Part shown: piece by piece, positions 34,209 through 46,400 of the stretch
Position numbering within the stretch: the stretch's first letter is position 1
Layout: the number at the start of each line of letters is the position of its first letter
From: Micropterix aruncella
Lineage: Eukaryota > Arthropoda > Insecta > Lepidoptera > Micropterigidae
Assembly: GCA_944548615.1 (NCBI GenBank)
Contig: OX155961.1
Location: forward strand, 24,953,192 to 25,017,191
DNA length: 64,000 nucleotides
Direction: 5' to 3'
Notes under the pieces: model-generated
Told to the model about the DNA's origin: nothing
Database searches by the model: none
Seen by the model: the letters and a program-made list of their open reading frames with translations, nothing else
Made by a program: the position numbers and the translations under genes

Positions 34209-34715
34209 AACGGGTAAGACCCTACCCCAGGTAAGACTCTCGCGTCTCAGGCCTCGCGGCTGGTGGACCGTTTTCTCCTGGTTGGATTACATCCCGGCGC
34301 TACTGGACGGTTTGCAAAGCGTTCGGCGACGCCAATCTGTTATGCACTCTGAGTAATTGCTTAAGGAGTCTGGAGACTATGGAAATATACTGTCTCCTAA
34401 GCAGCAGGGGTGGATGTTAACCTGTCGTCAACTACTCTTGAAATGGCCATAAGGCTACCCGATCCTCAATTCGAAGCCAGGCAAAAATTGCTTTTGGTCC
34501 GTGATAGACTCAAACCGAATCACCGCTGAACACACGAGGCTGCCCGCTTGTACCTTTTCCGGTGCCTCGTTGGCCTCGAACGGACATGTTGGCGGAGCTA
34601 GACAGTAGATTATCTTGTCTCTAAGTCTTCTACGTTAATCCTACGGCTGAAAGAATGATAAGATATCGTTATACCAGCCTGGGGTGATCGACACCGTTGT
34701 AGTCGACACCGCCTT
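34209..34715 (+). mobile_element. NR1 copy o (old)
   Basis: Diverged copy from ACGGGTAAGACCCTACCCC through TTATGCACTCTGAGTAATTG and GTCCGTGATAGACTC to GTAGTCGACACCGCC. Copy m is inserted at its left edge. Confidence 0.7.
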
Positions 34716-34789
34716 ACTGGTACAAACGACTGGTTCCTAATAGTTCCGTGTAGCTTGGTTGGTGTTAAACAAACTCTTTCTGTCATCTG

Positions 34790-35375
34790 GCCTCCCCAAC
34801 TCACACTTCAACTCCTATCTGGTAGCCTTATAAAAGACAGGCTTACACTATTAGGGCCGCTGTGAGCTTCCGCCACGGCTGTAATCCTGCAGTCAGAGGC
34901 GTTTGGATAAGAAGATAACGAATTCGGGGGAATACCTTGGGCGGAACTGGGCGGATGCAGCACTATTTGCACTTGCGGAAAATACGGAGAAAGCCCCAAC
35001 CGGCGAATAACCAGGAGGGTCTGGCGACGTATGTGTCATATGGCAGCGGAGGGTAATTGTCGACCTGACGTCTTCAACCCTTTAATCGATCCGTCGGCCA
35101 CCCGATCCCAAATGACCATGGCGGGCAAAGGGCATAGCGGTTCACAAAATATTCAAACTGTATAACCGCTTACATCAGATATAAGCTACGCAAGAGACCT
35201 AGAACCCTTGACTAGACCGGGGATTGGAGAAATCCAGCCAAATCTGGTAGTAAGTGGTGGTTGGCCCGCTGGGTTCACTTTCCAGTGCCTCGCGGTAGAT
35301 CGTCGGCTTCTTATGGGCATCTTGGCGGAGCTGGAGTATAAACTGTGTTGTCTTTAAATCTCTGGGGTAATTACC
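34790..35375 (+). mobile_element. NR1 copy p (old subfamily)
   Basis: Closest to copy k. It begins CAACTCCTATCTGGTAGCC and extends to TCTCTGGGGTAATTACCTCACG. It has no recognisable terminal GTCGAC block; copy q follows directly. Confidence 0.65.
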
Positions 35376-35945
35376 TCACGGCCAGTCTCCAATAGGAGTC
35401 AAACTTTGGGCACTCCTAGACGGTTTGCGCACCGTGCGGCATCAGCCAATCGATTGTGCACTCCGACTAACAGCCGGAGGAGTCTTGGAACAGCAATGTT
35501 TCCTATAGAGTGGGGGTGGTTATTAATCTTATGACAACTGCTCTTGAAACGACCATTCGGCCACCCGATCCCGGGTAAATAAGCCGGGAAAAGGATGCCG
35601 TGGTTTGCGATAGATTCGGTTGACACCGTATCACTGCTTAAGGAAGAGGTCTGCGCAAGCGACCACGATCTTGTGACCAGTCAGGATGTAGAAGGTTTTC
35701 TGAAGGTTAAATCCAGACGGAGATATCCTTCCAAACTGGATGTCAGGGGGCGAGGCTGTCTGCTGGGTACCTTTCCCGGAGCTTCGCCGTAAAGCGTTAG
35801 ACTCTGACAGGCATGTGACGTAGCTAAACTGTGGAGTGTTTTTCTTTTCAAGTCTTCTGCGCTCACCTCACGGGAGACAGAACGATAAATTTAGTTAAAA
35901 CTTCCTGAGGTGACGGGTTTGCCCATTGTAGTTGACAGCTCTCGT
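35376..35945 (+). mobile_element. NR1 copy q
   Basis: Enters near the 5' third of the family (AGTCTCCAATAGGAGTC, CTCCTAGACGGTTTGCGC) and runs to GGTTTGCCCATTGTAGTTGACAGCTC. It has the tail variant GACAGCTC seen in copies j, l, t and u. Confidence 0.72.
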
Positions 35946-36264
35946 TGCGGTTCTGTATTCAACGCCTATGCATTATTATAAGGAACGTATTTTAATCCAG
36001 TATCATAGAAAAAATGTTTTGCTACGTAGTTACAATCAGCTTCTACGTTTATCTCTATCTTTCATAATCTCTATTCCACGTTTATCTCTATTCATTCCGA
36101 AGTGAACTCGTGCATAACATTGATTCGTATAAACTCACCCGATTTCCTCTAAAACCACTCGTATGCATGCCTATTCAAATAACTCTCATCCCGACGGCAA
36201 TAAAAATGCATGGAAAGTGGGGAGATAAATTCGGAGCGCGGCGGGGCATGTTGGCAAGTTCACG
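35946..36264. other. no feature seen
   Basis: Mixed sequence with a weak internal repeat (CTACGTTTATCTCTATCTTTC / CCACGTTTATCTCTATTCATT near 36041-36096, minor differences). No gene. Confidence 0.4.
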
Positions 36265-36600
36265 TATAGTAGTAGCGGCCGCACGTAAACGATGAGGCGA
36301 GCTCTCATCTTCCGGACGGACCCCCTTTCTTTGGGCCACGCTTGTATACATTACGGAGATTTATGGCGTTCATTGGTATTTGGTTGTTTTATAACGGCGG
36401 GTTGTTCTGGTCTCGAAAATCCCATATATCAAGTGTCGCCGTGTCGACCGCCCGCTTCGCTTACTCATACCGCCGAATATGTGGCGGCGATATGAAGATC
36501 ATGAATATTAGCAAACGATTTTATGGCATGTTAGAATGTGTGTTAATAATATTCTCGGTATATTCGTCTGGGCACATGGGAGATTACCGATTCCTATTCA
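36265..36600 (+). repeat. dispersed repeat D, copy 1 (copy 2 at 52820-53130)
   Basis: Starts near GTAAACGATGAGGCGAGCTC and shares about 300 bp with copy 2, including GGGCCACGCTTGTATACATT, TTCATTGGTATTTGGTTG, AAGTGTCGCCGTGTCGACC and GATCATGAATATTAGC. Open frames of 61-96 codons occur here, but copy 2 does not keep them over the same length. The class is unknown. Confidence 0.65.
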
Positions 36601-36639
36601 GCTTGAGCTATATAACATGCGCGATATTCTAGGTCGGCT

Positions 36640-37860
36640 CAACTCACGGTTTAACTCACATCGGGTAACCTTGTTGAAAAGGCTTAAACCTGGGTCAAGT
36701 CATGTGCGTTGGATCCTCTAAGGGATTACCTATGGGAGCTGCTGGGCAGTTTTCGCAAACAGCTGTGCACTCCGGATTAAAACCGTAGAGTCTGTAAATG
36801 ACATTATACGTTTCATATGAATCAGGGGTGGTTGTTGATCTGTTGTCAGATACTCTTGAAACGAGCCGTTAGCCACCCAATACCGCGTGAAACTGGCATA
36901 TGGCACCACATCTTGCGGCGTCAACTACAACGGGCGAGCCCGTCACCACAGGACGTTTTAACGATTTTTCGTTCTGTCGCCCTGCAGTGAGCGTAGAAGA
37001 CTTTGGACAATACAATCCAACGTCTAGCTACGTCACAACCCGCAAGAGACCAACGCCTTTACCTCGAGATAGCCAGTAATGTTACCTGGCGGGCCGACAC
37101 TCGCGCCCTTGCTTCCAATTGTGACCAGATTTCTCCGGTCTCTCGATTGGTTCCGAGTTCGAGGTCGCTTGCGCGGTCCTCTCCCTTACGAAGCGCTGAA
37201 ACGGTGTACACCGAATCTATCGCGGACTAAGGCGTCCTTTGCCCGACTCTGAACCGGGATCGGATGGCCAATGGTCATTTCAAGAGCAGTCGCCGTAAGG
37301 TAGGCAACCACCCCCGCTCTATAGGAAACAATACAGTTCCCAGACTCCCCCGACTGTTAGTCGGAGAGCACAATCGATTGGCTTGCGCCGCTCGGTGCGC
37401 AGACCGTCCAGAAGCGCCAGAGGTTTGATTCCCAGGGGAGACTGGTTGACCCAGTGTCCTACCCAGGTTCGCACCCCATGCGTGGAGGCCATCGGATGGG
37501 TGTTGACCCGTGAGTGTGACCGACCCTGAACACATGGGTCATCGTGGCCACCTCATCATGGGCCTGTTAGCTCCCGTTAGCTCCCAATATGGCACCACAG
37601 TCCGCGATAAATTCGAAATAAATTACAACTAACATCAGGTAGAGGGCGCTCAAGCGACTCCAGACTGGAGGACCGAGTAATCCGGCCAAATCTTTTAGTG
37701 AGGGCGTGAGGCTGTCCACTAGGTTTATTTCCCAGTGCCACGCAGTAAGGCGTAATTGATCTCTCACGGGCGTGTCTCTCACGGAACGTAGGAGAAAGAA
37801 TGATCTAATCTCGTTAGCATTTCCTAGGGTGACGGGTTCGCCCGTAGTAGTTAAATATAG
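36640..37860 (+). mobile_element. NR1 copy r (old), split by copy s
   Basis: 36640-36910 (CTCACGGTTTAACTCAC ... GGCATATGGCACCACA) and 37600-37860 (GTCCGCGATAAATTCG ... GTGACGGGTTCGCCCGTAG) are collinear halves of one diverged copy. Confidence 0.75.
36911..37586 (-). mobile_element. NR1 copy s (young, full length), nested in copy r
   Basis: A 676-bp reference copy beginning TCTTGCGGCGTCAACTAC. It ends with a doubled terminal block GTTAGCTCCCGTTAGCTCCC. The 13-bp target repeat ATATGGCACCACA is perfect (36898-36910 and 37587-37599). It is nearly identical to copies b and f over the right-hand 290 bp. Confidence 0.88.
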
Positions 37861-38227
37861 CATGGCAAACGTGTTAAAAAAACAAACGAAATTGGTTCGG
37901 CTTGTGGTTTACAGAATTGTTTTCTTCTATTCTCGTAAATCTCTATGTTTCTTTATCCGAATGAGTGTGATATGTAAATCATTTTTATCTCTTTTTCTAA
38001 CAGATATATATAATACGGAATTTGGTTTTAAGTTACATTTGAAATTCTGTTTTACCACATATTCGTGACAATTCTTATTATTTCCCTGTGATATGTTTTT
38101 TTACAATCTTTAGATCCTTTATGTATGTGTGATGTTATAATTATATCTAATATTATTAAACATAGGTTAATTGCATTTTATTTTATAGTCTAAAGATTTT
38201 AATATTTATATTAATCATGGTCGAATA
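37861..38227. other. AT-rich spacer before the BEL element
   Basis: No gene or recognisable repeat end. The last five bases before the LTR, AATAC at 38228-38232, are the BEL target site. Confidence 0.5.
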
Positions 38228-38232
38228 AATAC

Positions 38233-38890
38233 TGTAGCGCGAAGTTCCTCTTCAGCTTACACTCTGAAGACGGTCTTGAATTCGTCGCCCACCTTAGCAA
38301 TTCTTTAATTTTGCTGCATCGTTGCTACGCGACCGTGGCGGCACTTTCCGGTCTGCTGTCTCTCTCTTCGGTACATTAAAACCAAGAACTTTTCTTTTCA
38401 GAGGTTTATTCTAAAACTGCGAGCGTACGCTGGTAAAACGCCGCCAAATGCAATGTACCTAACACGTGCCCTTCGCTCGGGCTGTAAAAATGCAGACTGA
38501 AAATATTTTACAGAGCGCCCTCCGCGTCCACAGCGTCCATAGAGACGCTCTGTATTACATTGTACATATCGTACGCTATCCTACATTATTTTAGCATATC
38601 GCAAATCTAATTTTAACAATATAACCATATTCTAACTTAATTAACGCTCGTGAAATAAACATACGGTTTATTTCCTCTTATTAATCTACTCAGCGTTTAC
38701 ATACATACTCTAAATAAACAATTACACAATTACATAATACTCGCAAAAGGACGATCGCCAGCATCTCATGCCAACACACATCCCTGCATAGGCATGCAAC
38801 AGCCGTGTAATCCGATATTATGAGGGGTGCCGAAATTCGTAGAACTGCCCTCGCCCCAGTAGCCATCGCATATCTTTATTCGGTGGTACA
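38233..38890 (-). repeat. outer BEL 3' LTR
   Basis: Begins TGTAGCGCGAAG and ends GGTGGTACA in plus-strand terms, i.e. TG...CA ends. It differs from the partner LTR at five positions that I could see (about 0.8%). A polypurine tract lies just inside it (reverse of TTAACCCCCTC, 38891-38901). Confidence 0.92.
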
Positions 38891-38928
38891 TTAACCCCCT
38901 CAGTGCCAAATCAAATTTGCACTCATGC

Positions 38929-40869
38929 CTACTGTGCCACCGATGCCCCCGGCTCCTCTACGTCTAATTTTGCTAGTCGGGCAGCAGATCTCTTGTAAAA
39001 CCTTCCCCCTGATTGAACTTCCATTCGCGGCGGTCGCGGCTTCGCCATTCTGTTTCTACAATACTGACACCGCGCCAGTTCCTTCCTAACTGCTTGACGC
39101 CCATTGACTATCCAGTATCTCTCGCGGGTGCAACTAAGCACCTGTTCCACCCCAGCGTGGTTCATTGCTCTGTGCACCTTGGCTATTATTAGCCCGGTGA
39201 TGCGCATTTTGTCGTGTAAAATAACCGGATACACTTGACTCAATGGGACGCCCCTCGTTGCCACGATCCGACTACCTACGCAAACAAGTTTCGCCTGATT
39301 TAAAATGGGTGTCAGTTTTACTAAGCTGCTCGATTTGTGTATGACCCCGTCCTTAGTAAGATTCCTTATGTCGTCCTCGTAGTACTTTAGTTGGGCATTC
39401 TTTATCAGCGCGACTTCAGCCTCATCCAGATCGACAGCCGTGAGTTCCGGCGGCGTCGAACGCTTACGACATTTAGCGATGAATTTCAGCGCGTAGCCCA
39501 CTGCTCTCAACATACGATTATAGTTGGAGAATCTTTCCTCCCTAACGATTCCACGGTCGCCTATCACTGAAACTAACACCGCCTCCTGTTTCCGTTCTAA
39601 ATCGCAATCGCGCGCCGTCTCGCATAAACCAGCGAGTTTCGGCCAGCTCGACGGGTCTTGTCTCAAAAAGTCAGGCCCCTCCAACCAGCGACCGCCTGCG
39701 GACAGGTCTATCGTGGTTGTACTTCTCGTAGCTTCGTCCGCGGGATTCATCTTTCCTGGAACCCATCTCCATTCCGATGGAGCTGATAGCTTCATGAGAG
39801 CCTCCACTCTATGCGCTACGTAAGCCTTGTAGTGCTGCTTGCCTGTCGTGGCCCAATATATTACATTTGAGCTATCCGCCCATAGGAACTTTTGGTCGAA
39901 TGTTATGCTGTGCTCGTCGCTTAGCTTCTTGGCTAATTTAACAGACATAAGAGCTGCGTTCAGCTCCAACCTCGGGATAGTTTGCTTTTTAAGCGGGCTT
40001 ACTCTGCACCTACTAGCTATGAAACTTACTTTCACCTGCCCCGCCGTGTCTACTTGACGCAGGTAGGCCACCGCGCATATGCCCTCTGCACTAGCATCTG
40101 AGAACATGTGTAGTTGACGCGAGCCTACCTGCATTAAACCATCACTATAATATCGTGGAACACGTATCTTGTCCATATCTTTCAGCCAACCTAACCAGTT
40201 AAGCCAACGCTTGTATAAGGGCTCCCCGATCAAAACGTCCCAGCCAGAGCCACCCTCCCATACCGCCTGCAGTAGCATCTTCGCTTTAGCAAGGAGAGGA
40301 CCCAAATATCCTATCGGATCGAAAATGGACATGACTAGTCTTAAAATCTCTCTTTTCGTGGGCCACTTTCTCCCCGATACTAGCTCTTCGTCTAAGCCGA
40401 TGAGGTCCAACTTAAAATAGAAAGCATCTTCTATCGGCCTCCATTGTAACCCCAAAACCTTATTCACAATCTCGTCTCTCGATTCTAAACGCACCTGATC
40501 GCTAGACTTACTTTCAGAAGGTACGTCTATCAGCGCCTCGGCGACATTCGCCGCCCACCGCGTTAGCTGAAAATTTCCGCTCTTACAGATAGTGAACGCC
40601 TCCTTCACCATGCGTCTCGCGTCATCTACGCTGTCGACACATTGAATCCAGTCGTCCATATAACACTGCTTTTTCAACGCTTCCACGGTGAGCGGATAAG
40701 ACTCTTTAAAACGTTCTGCGTTGCGATCCTTCACGTATATAGCGCTCGCCGCTGAACTGCGCGAGCCAAAATTTAGAGTACGCATGCGCATTATGTTAGG
40801 CGGCCTGTCACGGTTCATACCTCTCCACAAAAACAGCTGACTGTACGCGTCTTCGTCGTTCATTGCCAC
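38929..40869 (-). pseudogene. outer BEL pol, RT to truncated integrase
   Basis: This frame begins at an internal Met just after a frameshift, so the ATG is not a real start. It contains the RT palm with YMDD (codons at about 40651-40660), the connection region (FDPIGYLGPLLAKAKMLLQ), RNase H blocks with the acidic residues in FSDASAEG, LELNAAL and WADSSN, and the integrase zinc finger (HRAMNHAGVEQ ... CQYCRNRM). The frame then jumps at about 39003-39020 straight to the C-terminal tail (FYKRSAARLAKLDVEE). The catalytic core with its three acidic residues and most of the C-terminal DUF5641 region are missing, about 290 residues by comparison with the inner element. The deletion is in frame, so the protein could be made without integrase activity. 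Confidence 0.9.
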
Positions 40870-42288
40870 CGCAAGTACATGTCTTTTATATCACTGACGA
40901 AAGCAATACTTTTTTCTCTGAATCTGAGTAGGATGCCTACTAAATCGGCGTACAAGTCGGGACCTGTGAGTAGGAAATGATTCAAAAAGACCCCGCGAGA
41001 CACGGCGCGCCCGTCGAAAACCACCCTTATTTTACCTGGCTTGTGTGGGTGTGTGACAGCAAAATGGGGCAGAAACCAGGCTCTAGGTTTGCCCTCTAAC
41101 TCTTTGCGGTCCACTATAGACGCGTAACCGGCATCTATATAATCCTTTATTTTGGCGCAATAGGCAGCGGCGAAATCTGGATTACTGTCCAACTTTCTCT
41201 CTAATGACATAAGTCGCCGATAAGCCATCGCCTCGCTCTCAGGCAAACATATTTCAGGGGAACGCCAAAGCAGGCCTGTCTCCCATTTATCGCCCTTGAG
41301 AATCGTCGTACTAGATAAGAGCGCCATAGCTCTTTCTACTTCCGGAGATGCGCCGTCACTGTCTCCGTCCACCCCGACGCTATCTAAAACTATACTTTTC
41401 TGAACTAATTCCCCCAGAGCGTCGTCACTTTCGCACTCTCGTATGTGACAGATAGGCTCCAACGCCGCGCTGTCGCTTTCAGGAACCTTTCCCAGCGGTA
41501 CGAAACCTAACTTCGTTCTAGAAAGCGAGACACTACATCCTTTCTTGGTTATTATAGACCTTGAAATAATTAAAGCCCAATTATCTTGACCGATGATAAT
41601 TATTGGGGCTATAGACGTCCCGTTACATGACAATTGCGCTAAATGGGGGTACTCATTCACGTAATCCGATGGAACTGACGGTAGCGGAGGCAGGTTCAAA
41701 TGCTTTACTGTCCGCGCAGTCATTGCAAATGCTCTCTTCATGCCCAAACCTCTAATTTTGAGCGACACGGTCTGAGAAGCAGCTTCCTCTATTGAGGCGT
41801 TTCCTATACCTACTAAATGCAAACCGTCCTCGGGGCCCGCTAGACCTATTTCTAAAGCTAGGTCTCTTTCTATCAGCGTTACCGCGCTGCCGTCGTCCAA
41901 TAAACAGCAAACTAACACTTTCCCTTTTGGGCCCGTTACAATGACCTGTACCGTTTTTAAAAGCGTACGGTTCGCACCAGCTGTGCAAAAAACCACATTA
42001 CCCTCGGGACGCGTGCCGGCGCCGCTTGACCCACATTCTGTTTTTTGCTCAGAAGAAGCGGCGGCCGTCCTTTCCCTTTTTTCGATGCCCGATAACAATG
42101 GATGATATCGGCGCTTAGGAAATTTCTTTCTACTCGCGCAACGGAAGCGTCCGTGGCCGGTTCCTAAGCACAAATAACAGGTATTGTTTTCTTTAGCAAA
42201 GGCCCATCTGGCCTCCAAATCCTTTGCCCTGAAGGACTCGCATAATTGTAGGCTATGTTCGCCTTTGCACAGTACACAATGGCGCGTA
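40860..42288 (-). pseudogene. outer BEL gag-pol middle: zinc knuckles, protease, RT start
   Basis: This segment follows gag in the original reading frame once the nested element is disregarded. In order it has two CCHC zinc knuckles (CVLCKGEHSLQLC and CYLCLGTGHGRFRC), an aspartic protease with the active-site phrase LLDDGSAVT, and the start of the RT domain ending in FVSDIKDMY. A stop follows at 40860, where one base has been lost relative to the frame of the next segment, an ordinary inactivating deletion. The annotated ATG at 42314 lies in the inserted LTR and is not the real start. Confidence 0.88.
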
Positions 42289-42293
42289 ACCGC

Positions 42294-43392
42294 TGTACGA
42301 ATTATCACTTGCATTATCTAATATGGGTGGCTGTTCGCGAGAGATCGATTCTTAGAAGCTTATATTCCTCTTTCACACGCTCGAGCCACCCCATAACAGA
42401 CATAAATAACAGACACTGAAACAAAATACGGCTCATTCAAATATTAAAATCATCCGCAAGGAAGTCCTAACTAAATACGCAGGACAATATTCCATGAAAG
42501 GTCCTGGTAATAATATATCGCCGTCTTTAAGGGCCGAAGACCCCTAATTAATTATCAGCCTGTCATTTCTCGCAGTGGATATATCGAGGGTGTCGACCGA
42601 TAACAAAAAATCGTAAACGCGGCAAGCCGCTCGCGCAACCCTCTTATATTAAAACAAATGTGGTAATCTCAAAATAATCGCAATGTTTGAGGTAATTAGG
42701 AGGCTATTAATTATTCGACTGAAAGCTTGGATAAAATCAAATACTTATAATTTTGCTAGCTATTCGAAGGAATTTTAAGTACTAAATATGATGTATTGTT
42801 AATGTTTAATCTACATATTTTCGCTATAAACCTAATGATAATGTAGTAGTAATACATATTATAGAAAATTACCTTCAATTAAGGTGAGATTAATTTAAGT
42901 TAAAAATGTAAGCCTGATTGAATAATATGTACTCTCGCTAAGCCACACCCCTTAACCCTCAGTAGGCCGGTCTCTTACCGCCGCCATTGCCTTTTAACCA
43001 ATCACGGGTTAGAGTGGCGGGGCTTTAGCGAGGCTAGTGAACGATTTTGGAAAATCGAACAGTCACAAAAATACCGAGGTCGAGAATGAACGACCCTTAA
43101 GCGGCGGGATAATAGTTGTACATACGGCAGCCCTTGGCTGGTCTCGTACTCGCGCGCATAATTTAAGTGTATACTGTAACTCACGAGTAAATTGAGGGAC
43201 AATAAACGTTCTTTTGAAATAAACTCTTTCACTGTGTGATCATCTAATAGAGTGTGAACCAGATACGGGAGACTACTCGGCGGCCAGGAAGAACGAGAGA
43301 ACGCGAAGGTAAATAACATTTACAGTCCACAAAAACCACCCTTCAGCAGTGGGAGAAACTCACAGGAAAATAACTGATGGATTTTATAACCA
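42294..43392 (+). repeat. inner BEL 5' LTR
   Basis: Runs from TGTACGAATTATC to GATTTTATAACCA. AATAAA motifs at about 43200-43225 could serve as polyadenylation signals. The 105-codon antisense frame at 43002-43319 lies wholly in the LTR, recurs in the other LTR, and is not considered a gene. Confidence 0.93.
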
Positions 43393-43396
43393 TAAG

Positions 43397-43416
43397 TGAT
43401 CCATCGCAGCCGGATG
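43397..43416 (+). promoter_or_regulatory. inner BEL primer binding site (putative)
   Basis: TGATCCATCGCAGCCGGAT follows the LTR by four bases. It resembles the outer element's site and tRNA-Tyr, with a few mismatches, so the primer assignment is tentative. Confidence 0.45.
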
Positions 43417-43454
43417 AAAAATAAAGAAAAGAACCTTGAAAAATAAATTGTACG

Positions 43455-46400
43455 ATGGAGTCGACCGCAGAAAAATCGAACGTATCGAGGCGGACCTGGT
43501 CACAAAGCAGCAGGAGGAGTGAAAGAGTTCAGGAAGTGAAAGAAGCATCAGAACAGCTGAGGCGGGTCACCAGAGAACAAGCAAAGGTAGCCGCGGAAAA
43601 GAAAAAATTGGAATCAGAGGCGATAACGCAAAGGGAACAACTCCGTGCGACCGAAGAGATAGCGACGGCAAAACGCAGATCGGAGGCGGCAGGGGCGGCG
43701 GCTGCGATTCAAGTGCAACATGCAGATTTAGAAGCTGAATTGCAGATGCTAGAAGCAGACCGTCAGCACGCACTTAGAGTGTTAGACGTAGTTTCCGAAG
43801 CTTACGACTCAGAAAAAAGCGGAGAATGGGAGACAAGAAGTTACGCCGATCTTGAAGAAACAGCAGGTCGTACTACGCTGTGGGCAGAGACGCAAGCACC
43901 GCTGACTTCATATAGTGAACCCGACCAAATAAAACCACGAAATGAAGAGCGATACCGCGGCAGGAGAGAAGAAGAATCGGACGAGGCGATGCAGCTCGAG
44001 GCGGGCGCGGCGGCACCTCACGGGGCAACACATCGCGCGGCACACGAGGGGATGCGGCTCGAGGCGGGCGCGGTGGCACCTCACGGAGCAACACATCGCG
44101 CGGCGCACGAGGGGATGCGGCTCGAGGCGGGCGCGGCGGCACCTCACGGAGCAGCGCATCGCGCAGCGGGCGGCGAAATCGCGACCGAAGCGGACGCGGC
44201 GGCCACAGACGCCGCCGCGGCCGCTGGCTCCAGCACAGGAGACGGGTCCGATGACAGCGCGAGCAAAAAATTAATAAGCCAGGTATGTCGAGTAATTTCA
44301 ATAGCCTCCTCGAAGCCGCAATATAACAAAGAACTTCCACCCTTTAGTGGAGATCCACTTCAGTTTTTAGCCTTTAAATCGATTTTTAACCAGTCCACCG
44401 AAGTTATAGGTCTGAATGACGAACAAAACTTACTTCGCTTGCAATCCGCGATACGCGGACGAGCAAGAGATTGCGTTTCAGGGTTACTTTTATCCCCTGC
44501 GAACGTTGGCGAAATAATGAAAACATTAGAGACGTTATTTGGAAATCCAAATGTAATTATTCAGCGCACACTAGCTGATTTACGTAAAACCAGGGACCTC
44601 TCTGAATTTATAGAAGCAGAGGAATTGTTGCAATTTGCTTGCCAAGTTAAGAATCTGGTGGCCACAGTAAAATCAGTAAATAGGATTGAGCACCTATGGA
44701 ACCCAGAACTTTTAGGTTCTCTTGTAGCGAAGTTGCCAAAAAACTTATTAACATTGTGGCTAGGAGATAAAGGAAGGGGTAAACCAGACGAACCGGTTAT
44801 CATACGATTCGCATCTTGGCTAGAAACACTAGCGATAGACTCGCAAGATGCGGGAATAGGTCCATTAGACAGCGGTAGAAAAAATCAAGTAGTAGCGCGC
44901 GATAAAAAGTATAAACAGCAAAATCATAAAAATTACGTTCTTAACATGACTGAGCAGTCTCGTATGAAATGCCCAAATTGTACCGGCGATCATTTTCTCA
45001 GCAAATGCGAAAGGTTTAAAAAACTTTCCCTAGACTCTCGCTGGGGAGTCGTAAAATCACTTAAGCGATGCTTTAAATGCCTTGCACCTTCGCACGGCAG
45101 GAAAAACTGCCCAGCCTATAAAAGGTTTCCTCGATTTAAGTATCATTTCTTACTTACTGCCGCGGACGCGGCGCTCGGCGGAACCGAGATAATTACGGCA
45201 ACAGCCGAAGGTGAAACACAGACCGGGGCTATTGTCGCGCATACAGTAGCCAACAACAGAGTCCTCTTGCAAGTTTTACCGATAACGTTAATAGGACCAA
45301 AGGGGAGAAAGGTAGTTTACGCGCTTTTAGACAGCGGATCGACGGTCTCTATAATAGACCGCGAAGTCGCGCAAGAGCTGAATATTAGAGGGCCTCCCAC
45401 CAATATGGAGGTATGTGGTATAGGAAGTATGAAAACTTCTTCTAAAGGGGCTGAAACAGTCTCGTTTCAAATAAGGGGGGAATTGGGCCGTAAGGTTTTC
45501 GACGTGCAGGCTTATAGTATTGCGGCGTTAAACCTTCCGAAATTAAAAAATTTATCGGCGGCCGCCTCTGATTTTGACACTTTGACTGCGGTGAAAGTCG
45601 ACAAAATATCAGATGTCCAACCGCGCCTACTAATCGGGGCTAATTGTTGGGAATTAATCGTTTCACGCGGATTAAGGCGCATTAATGACGAATTATCGTT
45701 GTCAAAAACACTACTGGGCTGGGTTCCAGTGGGACGAGTATCTGTAGATAGGCAAAATGACGCATTACATAGCTTCTGCCTAAGTGATAGCGGTAGCAAT
45801 GACGCGTCTCTTCAGAGATTACTCGAGGAAAACCTCAGATTAGAGCAAGACTGGCCGAATAAAAAGCGAGAACTTGCGGACTCGGTAAGGTCTAAAAAAT
45901 TATTAGAATCCACTACTTCGTTAAACGGCGGGGTATGGCACACGGGGTTGCTCTGGCGAGATGACAGACGTGTTCTTCCTGATAGCCGACCTATGGCGCT
46001 AGCTCGACTTCACGCCGTCGAGAGAAAAATGGACAGAGATCGGACTTATGGAGACGCTTATTGTCAGAAAATGGACAAGTACTTAGCAGAAGGTTACGCC
46101 GAAGAAGTAGACCCTTCCAAATTAGCCGGCCGAACTGATATATGGTTTTTACCACACTTGGGTGTCTGTAGCGCCGCCAAAGGAAACAAGCTTAGGATCG
46201 TGCATGACGCTGCTGCTAGCGTAAAGGGAGTATCTCTAAATAGCTTACTGATAACGGGGCCAGACTATAATCAAAGCATAACAGGTATACTTTTTAGGTT
46301 CCGCGAGCATCCGGTGGCTTTTACCGCCGATATTGGGGACATGTTCATGCGTATTAAGGTGATCGAGGACGATACCTATAGTCAGTTGTTCCTTTGGCGG

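Noticed and set aside
43002..43319. 105-codon antisense frame in the inner BEL LTR, repeated at 49933-50250
   Set aside because: It is identical in both LTRs because the LTRs are identical, and has no known counterpart. Treated as a chance frame.
43873..44340. 155-codon antisense Arg/Pro-rich frame opposite the gag repeat
   Set aside because: It is the shadow of the GC-rich in-frame minisatellite in gag.
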